Positions 7,532-13,975 of a DNA stretch of 15,011 bases are shown in pieces; position 1 is the first letter of the stretch, and each line of letters starts with the position of its first letter. Source of the stretch: Candidatus Lindowiibacteriota bacterium. GTDB taxonomy: Bacteria > Lindowbacteria > 2-12-FULL-62-27. The notes beneath the pieces were generated by a model. It did not search any database and was not told the DNA's origin. It was given only the letters and a program-made list of their open reading frames with translations. Where the stretch lies: assembly GCA_023249255.1 (NCBI GenBank), contig JAHFCY010000056.1:1-15011 (forward strand), read 5' to 3'. A program made the translations under genes and the position numbers.

Positions 7532-8777
7532 TCCATCCGACCACAGTTACTTCTGGACAGGCCACGATGAAACGCCCGCCTTCCTCCAGATACTTCGCGT
7601 TGCCGGCCATGATCTTCTTCGCGTGGATCCACGCGAGAATGAAACAGTAATCCGGGCGGCGAACCAGAAGCTCTGATGTCGGCACGACCGGAATGTGATG
7701 GCCGGGGCTGAACTTGTTCACCTTCTGCGGATGATCGTCCACAATAAATCGGATGGTCTTCCCCAGGTCGAGCTGGCAGATCAGGGTCGTGCCGCTTCGG
7801 GCAGCGCCGTAGCCGGCGGCGATTTTCCCTTCGCGGCCAAAGTTTGACGTCAGATTCCCGACCTCGTCCCTGAGCCGGCGGATGCGCTCCGAAAATGTCT
7901 TCATCGTCTCCGGCCGGTCCAGCCCGCGGCGCAGTTCCAGATCGAGAAGTTCGCCGACGGTCGGCGATGCGCAATGCGGCCCCCCGGACATCTGCGCCAG
8001 GCCGACGACGGAGCCGCCCTGGATGGGGACCCGTTCGACGTCGATCAGATCCAAGCCGTGGCGTTTCAGAAATCCCGCCATCGGTTTCATGGAATGATGC
8101 GACAGATGCTCGTGAAAAATCGTCCCGAGAAGCATGTGGTCGACGATATCGAGCAGATAGGACACCTCGAAAATAAAAACGCCGTCGGGCGCCAGAAGAT
8201 GCCGGACGCATTCGGCCATGCCGGCCAGATCGTCAGCGTGCGCGAACACATTGAAGGCTGCCACGCATTTCGCAGGGCCGCGCTCCGTCCGGATTTTCCG
8301 CGCCAGATCCATCGAGAGAAAATCCGGGATCGTTTCAATCCCGGAAGATGTCGCTTTTGCAGCGATATCTTTCGCCGGATCCACGCCCAGAACCGTCATG
8401 CCGCGTTTCTTGAAGGACCGCAGGAGCGTGCCGTCGTTGCTGCCGATGTCCACCACGAGATCCCCGGGAGATGATCCAATGCGCCGGCAGATTTTCTGCA
8501 CGCAGTCCTCGAAGTGGTTGACCATGTCTTTGTTCTGGCCTGACTGGTACGTGAAATTATCCCAGAGGAAAGCCGGATTGACGATGTCGAGCATCTGCAC
8601 ATGGCCGCAGGCACAGTACATGTAGAGGTCGAGCGGAAAGGCCGGAGTCGGATCGTTCAATTCCTCTTCCGTCACATATTTTTCCGCCACCGGCGTCGGC
8701 GAGAGCGGCACAACGAGTTCGAGGTCGCGACCGTCGCAGAGGCGGCAGGAGACGCGCCGGCTTGCCTGAACCTTCAC
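7512..8777 (-). CDS. Sugar C-methyltransferase (NovU/TylC3/TcaB9-type)
   Basis: 421 residues with the full architecture of dTDP-sugar C-methyltransferases, which add a methyl branch to a 4-keto sugar nucleotide. The zinc-binding N-terminus has Cys11 and Cys14 (CRLC), then Cys55 and Cys57 (CACGHVQ; a CxC spacing instead of the usual CxxC). SAM motif I is VVDIGSNDGTLL (108-119). NVFAHADDL supplies His180, and IFHEHLSHHS supplies Glu223-His224, matching the catalytic His and Glu-His described for TcaB9-type enzymes; the Tyr usually just before is Phe221. The C-terminal domain begins GYGAARSGTT (322-331) and includes FIVDDHPQK. The GTG start at 8775-8777 lies 3 nt after the aminotransferase stop, with GGGGAAGTGAG as ribosome site. 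Next to a sugar aminotransferase this suggests a branched amino-sugar; the substrate is inferred. Confidence 0.92.
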   Translation of the reverse strand: MKVQASRRVSCRLCDGRDLELVVPLSPTPVAEKYVTEEELNDPTPAFPLDLYMYCACGHVQMLDIVNPAFLWDNFTYQSGQNKDMVNHFEDCVQKICRRIGSSPGDLVVDIGSNDGTLLRSFKKRGMTVLGVDPAKDIAAKATSSGIETIPDFLSMDLARKIRTERGPAKCVAAFNVFAHADDLAGMAECVRHLLAPDGVFIFEVSYLLDIVDHMLLGTIFHEHLSHHSMKPMAGFLKRHGLDLIDVERVPIQGGSVVGLAQMSGGPHCASPTVGELLDLELRRGLDRPETMKTFSERIRRLRDEVGNLTSNFGREGKIAAGYGAARSGTTLICQLDLGKTIRFIVDDHPQKVNKFSPGHHIPVVPTSELLVRRPDYCFILAWIHAKKIMAGNAKYLEEGGRFIVACPEVTVVGWNELSAL

Positions 8778-8780
8778 AGC

Positions 8781-9866
8781 TCACTTCCCCGAAAAGAAAT
8801 TTCGGACGGACGAAACGACATACTCCAACTCCTCCCGCGTGATGTCCTGATGAACCGGAAGACTCAGGATTTGCCGGATCAGCCGCTCCGCCACAGGCGC
8901 CGGCGCGGGCAGATGCCGGTAGGCTGCCTGCTGGGTGATGAGAAACGGCTGTCGGATGCGGACCTCGATTCCGCGGGACTGCAGATAGGCGGAAAGTTCA
9001 TCGCGGCGGTCCGTCTGGATGGTGTAGGTGTAGAAAATGTGATCGACGCCCACGTCGGGACACCGGACCACGTCGCGGAGCGTTTCCGTGTAGAACTGCG
9101 CGTTTGCGCGGCGGCATTCGATGCGGCGGCGGAGACGTTTGGCGTTGACCAGCAGCAGGGCGGCCTGGATCGTGTCGATCCGCGCGTTCAAACTTGGATC
9201 ATGACAGTCCTCCTTGTTGATCGTCCCCGCGTATCGCAGGCTGATGAGCCGGTCCCGAATCGTCTCGTCGTCCGTGACCACGGCGCCCGCCTCGCCGTAC
9301 GCGCCCCAGAGTTTCATCGGGTTCATGCTGAAACAATTCACACGCCCGAACGATCCGGCGCATCGTCCGTCACGTTCCGCGAGAACGGCCTGCGCGGCGT
9401 CTTCGACGACGGCAATCCCGCGGTCCGCCGCGGTCCGGCAGATTTCCGTCATGCGGCACAGTCTGCCGTGCCAGTGGACAGGCAGGATGACTTTCGTCCG
9501 CGACGTGAGGCCGGCCGGAATGAGGGATTCGTCGATATTCATGTCATCCCGCACGTCCACAAAGACGGGCGTTGCGCCGCAGAGGGTGATGGCGTTGGCG
9601 GTGGCGACCCAGGCCAGCGGCGTGGTGATGACCTCGTCGCCGGGCCCCACGTCAAGCGCGCGGAGGGCGAGGTAGAGGGCGTCTGTGCCCGAGGCCATGC
9701 CAACCGCAAACCGCTTGCGGCTCATTTCCGCAATTAATTTTTCGAGCGCTTCGACTTCCGGTCCCAACATGAGCTGACCGTGCGACAACACGCGGTCAAC
9801 GGCCTCCAACAATTCACGCTTGAGTTCCGGATCCTTCACCCGCAAATCCAAAAAAGAAACATCCAT
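8781..9866 (-). CDS. DegT/DnrJ/EryC1/StrS-family PLP-dependent sugar aminotransferase
   Basis: 361 residues, the usual length for this family, which transfers an amino group from glutamate or glutamine to a keto-sugar nucleotide. ASGTDALYLAL (58-68) is the phosphate-binding turn, VVEDAAQA (153-160) has the Asp156 that pairs with the PLP pyridine nitrogen, and FSMNPMKLWGAYGEAGA (179-195) holds the Schiff-base Lys185. PVHWHGRLCRM (129-139) matches the conserved VHLYG-type region of C3-aminating members such as FdtB/QdtB/DesV, but regiochemistry cannot be assigned safely. It is the first gene of a tight run with two methyltransferases and is transcribed divergently from the radical-SAM-like gene. 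The ATG start has AGGACAGGGGCGGA upstream, a usable ribosome site. Cytoplasmic. Confidence 0.94.
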   Translation of the reverse strand: MDVSFLDLRVKDPELKRELLEAVDRVLSHGQLMLGPEVEALEKLIAEMSRKRFAVGMASGTDALYLALRALDVGPGDEVITTPLAWVATANAITLCGATPVFVDVRDDMNIDESLIPAGLTSRTKVILPVHWHGRLCRMTEICRTAADRGIAVVEDAAQAVLAERDGRCAGSFGRVNCFSMNPMKLWGAYGEAGAVVTDDETIRDRLISLRYAGTINKEDCHDPSLNARIDTIQAALLLVNAKRLRRRIECRRANAQFYTETLRDVVRCPDVGVDHIFYTYTIQTDRRDELSAYLQSRGIEVRIRQPFLITQQAAYRHLPAPAPVAERLIRQILSLPVHQDITREELEYVVSSVRNFFSGK

Positions 9867-9943
9867 TCCGCCCCTGTCCTACAATCAGACGTTTATGAGC
9901 GCAAGGTTGGCATCGCGGGCGTTCCCATGTTAAAGACTTCCGC
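9867..9943 (+). promoter_or_regulatory. 77-nt divergent intergenic region, candidate promoters only
   Basis: This is the only gap separating two divergent genes. On the plus strand TTGGCA (9907-9912) lies 18 nt before TAAAGA (9931-9936), which has an upstream TG; the ATG at 9944 follows 7 nt later without a ribosome site, so that transcript would be leaderless. On the minus strand TTGCGC and TAGGAC are 17 nt apart before the aminotransferase start, a poor match. No convincing operator palindrome is seen. That promoters lie here is inferred from gene orientation; the exact boxes are weak. Confidence 0.35.
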
Positions 9944-11677
9944 ATGAGCGGGGATACAAGTCTGCTGATACCGGCGATGTACCCGAATTGGACGGCGCCG
10001 ATCGGGGATGAGAGTTTGCTGTTGGCGGCGCTGCGAAACGCCGGACGGTGCGACCCGGTCGGTCCGGTCTTCATCGCCACGGCTCCCGCCTCAAAGGAAT
10101 TGTGCAGACAACAGTCCGCCTCATTCGGAGCGGCGGCGACGTTCCTGGATTTTCCGGCGGAACCCCAGGCTTCCCAGCCGTCCTCCGAACTCGACGTTTT
10201 TATCCGGGCCCTCCGCGAAATGAAAACGGAATGGCTGGCCGCGCTTCCGCCGCTTCAATCCAATTATTTCGATCCCGGCGCGTTTGAATACGCGCGGGAC
10301 GCCGCGGAAAAGAAAAAGGCGCGGGTCGTCCGGTGTTCGGCGATGAAAGGCTGGGACCTGATCGGCTTTCACAAATCCATTCTTCCAAAATTGGAGGAGA
10401 TTGCCGGCAATCTCCGGCGGATCGGCTACGCGCCGATCGATCTTCATGCGGCGCTGCACACGCTGAGATCGGAGTATCACGACTGCGTGGATCCGTACCG
10501 CGCCGCCATCGCCGCAAGACGCGGCCGGGCGCTACCGCTCAGCAAACTCAATCCCGCGTTTCTGTGGTGCTGGCCCGGAACGATCGACGCCTATCGGTCC
10601 GTGACGGAAACGCAGCGCTGCCGCCTGTCGGAGCTGACGATCGACCGGATGGCCGATGCGGCCGACAGCCCCGGTGTTCTTCGCGGCGCGAACCCGTTTT
10701 CGGCCTGGCTCGAACTTTCGGCCGTCAACGATCTGCCGTCGATTTATTCTCCCCTGCGGCACTGGTCCAAACCAGACCGTTATCCGGCCTACATGGACGC
10801 CGGCGTCTTCGAGCGGTTCATGTCGATCGTCTATGAAGACATCTCGGCCTGCGCCGAAATCCATCTGTCGGGCCTTGGCGAGCCCACGCAGTCTCCGGCG
10901 TATGTCGATTTTCTGAAATCGGTCCAGCAGGCGTTTCGAAGCCGTCCGCTGACGCCCGCCATCCACTGCTACACGGACGGGCGGCTGCTGGATGAGGAAA
11001 CCGCGAGGCTGATGACGATGGGCGGGGTGACGTCCGTCATGATCTCGCTGGACGCGGTGGAGAAAGGCTTCTATGAGAAAGTCCGGCCAGGCGGAGACTT
11101 CGACGCCGTGAAATCGAATGTGGAACGTCTGCTGGAATTCAAACGGACGCGGCCCCGTCCCGCGGACTGGGCCGGCGTCGAGCCGGTCATCGCCCTCACG
11201 ACCACGCTCGCGGCCGAATTGGAGGACCACATTGACGCCTTCATGTCATCCCGCATGTACATGAACAAATGGCTCAAACAGCACGGCAAATCCCTTGCGC
11301 CAAACGCCGTCTGGGAAGTGCGGGACCGGTTCTACGCCGAAGGGCACACGGTGGAACATCTCGTGATCCAGGGGGCGTCGACCTACGCGGGACAGATTCC
11401 CGACCGGCGGCTGGCGGTGTACACGCCGCTCAAGCGATTCCCCTGCCGGCGCCTGCTGAACACGCTCTTTGTGAAAACGGACGGCAGCATCGTGGTCTGT
11501 GACAGGATTTTTGATCCGACGGACGGTGCAGTCGTCGCAAACGTCCGCGATATCCATTCGATCCGGGACGTCTGGGGCCTCCTGGCCGACAAGCGGAATG
11601 CGCACGAGGACGGGCGGTACGCGGAGGCGCACGCGCGCTGTCAATCCTGCGAAGACTGGTTTATTCCGGTGGACTGA
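9944..11677 (+). CDS. Radical-SAM/SPASM-like protein lacking the CxxxCxxC cluster motif, with degenerate nucleotidyltransferase-like N-terminus
   Basis: 577 residues, the only plus-strand gene. Residues 1-120 resemble a worn GT-A/cytidylyltransferase fold (IPAMYP, GDESLLLAAL, then ALPPLQSNYFDPGAF). From about 253 a radical-SAM barrel is recognisable: AWLELS, then SGLGEPT (309-315) as the GGE-like motif, and MISLDAVEKGFYEKVRPGG. Where CxxxCxxC should stand, the protein has NDLPSIYS: Asn262, Ser266 and Ser269 at exactly the cysteine spacing. The SPASM-like end is intact: Cys501-x12-Gly514-x4-Cys519, then Cys566-x2-Cys569 before EDW. Such a protein could not hold the canonical SAM-cleaving cluster but could hold one auxiliary cluster. 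It resembles proteins called spiro-SPASM in spirochaetes, from memory; I do not know whether those keep the cysteines. Its location suggests a link to glycan synthesis, but function is unknown. The ATG has no clear ribosome site. Confidence 0.85.
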   Translation: MSGDTSLLIPAMYPNWTAPIGDESLLLAALRNAGRCDPVGPVFIATAPASKELCRQQSASFGAAATFLDFPAEPQASQPSSELDVFIRALREMKTEWLAALPPLQSNYFDPGAFEYARDAAEKKKARVVRCSAMKGWDLIGFHKSILPKLEEIAGNLRRIGYAPIDLHAALHTLRSEYHDCVDPYRAAIAARRGRALPLSKLNPAFLWCWPGTIDAYRSVTETQRCRLSELTIDRMADAADSPGVLRGANPFSAWLELSAVNDLPSIYSPLRHWSKPDRYPAYMDAGVFERFMSIVYEDISACAEIHLSGLGEPTQSPAYVDFLKSVQQAFRSRPLTPAIHCYTDGRLLDEETARLMTMGGVTSVMISLDAVEKGFYEKVRPGGDFDAVKSNVERLLEFKRTRPRPADWAGVEPVIALTTTLAAELEDHIDAFMSSRMYMNKWLKQHGKSLAPNAVWEVRDRFYAEGHTVEHLVIQGASTYAGQIPDRRLAVYTPLKRFPCRRLLNTLFVKTDGSIVVCDRIFDPTDGAVVANVRDIHSIRDVWGLLADKRNAHEDGRYAEAHARCQSCEDWFIPVD

Positions 11678-11679
11678 AG

Positions 11680-11700
11680 AAACGAGAAATTAAATCGTTT
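11680..11700. terminator. Weak candidate bidirectional terminator between convergent genes
   Basis: AAACGA (11680-11685) and TCGTTT (11695-11700) form a 6-bp stem with a 9-nt A/T-rich loop exactly at the junction of the two convergent genes. On both strands the stem ends in a short T tract. The stem has only two G-C pairs, and it overlaps the isomerase stop codon, so it is plausible by position but weak by stability. Confidence 0.25.
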
Positions 11701-12358
11701 TCCGCCAGAAGTGCGGACGCGGCGCGGAGTCGGAAGGATTTTTAGGCAAGTCGATGAATTCCTCAAGGATCGCCGTGAGAATTCCCAAGTGCGTCAATTC
11801 GACCAGACCGTACGACACGGACGGCACGTAGAAACTCAGACCGCCCATTGACCGCAGGGGATTGTCCGATGAAAATCCGGTCAAGGTGAGGACGGCGCAT
11901 TTTTGCGCGAGAGCGGCTTCGGCGGCGCGGAGAATGTTTTCCGACCGGCCGGAACTGCTGACAGCCACGATCGCATCACCCGGCCGGGCTGTCCGGCGGA
12001 TGGGTTCCGCAAACACTTCGCGGTAGCCGCGGTCGTTGGCCATGCAGGTCAACTGCACGGGATCGTTGAATCCCAGGGTCCGGATGCGGCCCGCATTCCA
12101 GAAATCAAGCGCCATGTGTCCCGCCACCGCCGCGCTTCCGCCGTTTCCGACAAAGATGACCTGTCCGCCCGACCCGGAACATCGGCGGATCATGTCGACG
12201 GCCAGGGCCAGACCCCGCTTGAACGGCACGGCGCGGCCGTCCCGCCAAACCTCGATCCGCGACGGCGCGTCGACCCACTTCGAGATGAACGCGGCGGACA
12301 GTGGAGCCGAAGGCGGCATGGATTTCTTTCGCGTCCGAGGACGGATCGTATCCTTCAT
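11690..12358 (-). CDS. GmhA-like SIS-domain sugar phosphate isomerase
   Basis: 222 residues with a SIS fold. GmhA converts sedoheptulose 7-phosphate to D-glycero-D-manno-heptose 7-phosphate. FVGNGGSAAVAGHMALDFW (69-87) is the sugar-phosphate loop, VSSSGRSENI (133-142) is the second Ser-rich phosphate site, and ELTHLGIL (187-194) supplies His190, at the place of the catalytic His of E. coli GmhA (His180). The catalytic Glu of E. coli GmhA (Glu65) appears to align with Asp85, so the acid/base pair may be altered. The first 20 or so residues are a basic, Pro-rich extension. The ATG overlaps the stop of the HldE-like gene as ATGA, strongly linking the two as consecutive steps. A DiaA-like or other ketose-phosphate isomerase role cannot be excluded. 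Confidence 0.85.
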   Translation of the reverse strand: MKDTIRPRTRKKSMPPSAPLSAAFISKWVDAPSRIEVWRDGRAVPFKRGLALAVDMIRRCSGSGGQVIFVGNGGSAAVAGHMALDFWNAGRIRTLGFNDPVQLTCMANDRGYREVFAEPIRRTARPGDAIVAVSSSGRSENILRAAEAALAQKCAVLTLTGFSSDNPLRSMGGLSFYVPSVSYGLVELTHLGILTAILEEFIDLPKNPSDSAPRPHFWRKTI

Positions 12359-13887
12359 TTCAAGAGCGCCTTGATGAAGGGAAAGAGCCGGGCGGGACGG
12401 ACGGGATCCCGGTTGCAGACCGTTTCAACCGCCAGGGCGCCCACGCAATTTCCGATGAATCCGATCATCTCGGGCTCCATGTGGCGGAAGACGCACGGCG
12501 ACGTGACGGCGAAGAGCGCGTCCCCGGCGCCGGTGCGGTCGATGACGCGCGTGGTCATGACAGGCACGCGGTCGACGGATTTGCAGTCGTTCAAAATCAC
12601 GAGGCCGTTTGATCCGAGGCTGACGGTCAGGACGGAGGCGGCCAGGCGCCGCTTGATATCCGGCGCGATCGATTCGACCGGCCCGTGGGGACGGCCGGCG
12701 GCGAGGCGCAGTTCGGGGTCGTCGATGCAGACGTAATCGGCCCGGCGGTACCGGGTCACGGGATTGAATCCCATGTTCGCGCTGTTCGTCTGCGTGTTCA
12801 ACGCGAGAAAGGGCGCTGAGGCGCACAAAAACTCCCGGACGGACTCGGTGAGCAAGCCGTGGCCAAAATCATTCACGACCACGAGGTCATGCCGGCCCAT
12901 CTGTTCCCGCAGCGCGCCGATGATACGCCGCTCGAGTTCCGGCGAAACCGGTGAATCATCCAGAAACTGGATTTCAAACATCTTGGATACGTACGTCGGA
13001 TCGACGTACCTCCGTTTCGTGACGGTGGGCCGGTCGGCGGTCACCATGGGAATCCAGTCGACATTGGGCGCGAGTTTGCTTCGGATGAACGCCTGATCTT
13101 TTTCCGACGATCCGATGGATGTCATCAGCGTCACGCGACCGCAGAATCCGGCCAGATGATTGGCGGTGGCCAGCGCCCCGCCCGCGAACTGTTCCTCCGA
13201 GAGAAACTTGGTCGCCACAATCGCTTCCTTGGGGGATTTGCCGAGGGCCGTGCAGTAGCAGTATTGATCGAGAATCGCCTCGCCCACCACGAGGACATTC
13301 AATTCGGCCAGGCGTTTGATCTCCGAAATGACGTCATCCGCCGAATGACGTTTCCGAAAATCCTTCAAGAACATCTCCATCTCCGCCGGATAAGGAGCGA
13401 GAAAATGGTTGATGAGATGGCTGGAGCTGAAGACCTCGCCGTCGGTGAAGACCAGTTCAGCCCCCACCGATTTTGCGGCTTCCTCCTCCAGCGCGATGTT
13501 TCCCGTCGGATCGTTCCCGGCCTCTTCGTATTCCCTGCCTTTCACGTAAATGTCCGGTTTGATTTTCCGGATGGTTTCGATGGCGGTGGGCCAGTCATTG
13601 AGGGCGACATGATCGACGCACTCCAGCGCGGGGAGAGTCTCGAGCCGCAGGCTTTCCCGGAAGACGGGCCGGAAGGGCCCCTTGTTCACGAACCGATCCG
13701 GCGTGAGCGTGACGATGAGCCGGTCTCCCAGCCGCCGCGCGGCCTTGAGGTGCGCGATGTGTCCCGGATGCAGAAGATCGAAGACGCCGTGACAGTGGAC
13801 GGTCCGCAATCCCTGCCGGCGGCCTTCGAGAACAATCGACTCGAGGTGATCCAGCGTCGTGACCTTGGAATTGGCCGCGACGCTCAT
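12355..13887 (-). CDS. HldE-like fusion with reversed order: N-terminal nucleotidyltransferase, C-terminal PfkB-family kinase
   Basis: 510 residues. In E. coli HldE the kinase comes first and the adenylyltransferase second; here it is the other way round. The N-terminal domain (about 25-160) is a cytidylyltransferase-like fold with HGVFDLLHPGH, HxGH motif His40-Pro-Gly-His43. The C-terminal domain (about 195-505) is a ribokinase/PfkB fold with FAGGALATANH (234-244), VVVNDFGHGLL (336-346) and TGAGDALFAV (452-461), with catalytic base Asp456. It would phosphorylate heptose 7-phosphate at C1 and transfer NMP to heptose 1-phosphate, supported by the coupled GmhA-like gene. ADP- versus GDP- or CDP-activation, and the anomer, cannot be read. 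The ATG at 13885-13887 lacks a good ribosome site, but an in-frame stop soon upstream excludes a longer start. Confidence 0.9.
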   Translation of the reverse strand: MSVAANSKVTTLDHLESIVLEGRRQGLRTVHCHGVFDLLHPGHIAHLKAARRLGDRLIVTLTPDRFVNKGPFRPVFRESLRLETLPALECVDHVALNDWPTAIETIRKIKPDIYVKGREYEEAGNDPTGNIALEEEAAKSVGAELVFTDGEVFSSSHLINHFLAPYPAEMEMFLKDFRKRHSADDVISEIKRLAELNVLVVGEAILDQYCYCTALGKSPKEAIVATKFLSEEQFAGGALATANHLAGFCGRVTLMTSIGSSEKDQAFIRSKLAPNVDWIPMVTADRPTVTKRRYVDPTYVSKMFEIQFLDDSPVSPELERRIIGALREQMGRHDLVVVNDFGHGLLTESVREFLCASAPFLALNTQTNSANMGFNPVTRYRRADYVCIDDPELRLAAGRPHGPVESIAPDIKRRLAASVLTVSLGSNGLVILNDCKSVDRVPVMTTRVIDRTGAGDALFAVTSPCVFRHMEPEMIGFIGNCVGALAVETVCNRDPVRPARLFPFIKALLK

Positions 13888-13975
13888 GGAAATTGAAGTC
13901 TTGGAAACATCATCGATTTTCCCCTCTCACAGCATCCAAATGATGGGAGAGACTATCATTGCCTCCGAATCCTGA
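13888..13975. other. 88-nt intergenic gap between partial methyltransferase and HldE-like genes
   Basis: No gene is seen. On the minus strand CTCTC and GAGAG can pair around an inner CATC/GATG stem, but no T-run follows, so it does not make a standard terminator. A possible -35 (TTGATC) and -10 (TAGTCT) pair about 18 nt apart is too poor to call. The HldE-like gene may be transcribed from upstream or from an unrecognised promoter here. Confidence 0.3.

Noticed and set aside
8601-9737. 378-codon plus-strand frame
   Set aside because: It is a shadow of the DegT aminotransferase, which has an intact PLP lysine and Asp; the plus-strand product is unlike any protein family I know.
11903-13896. 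Plus-strand frames of 246-277 codons opposite the isomerase and HldE-like genes
   Set aside because: They are antisense to genes with clear SIS, HxGH and GAGD motifs; no domain signal.
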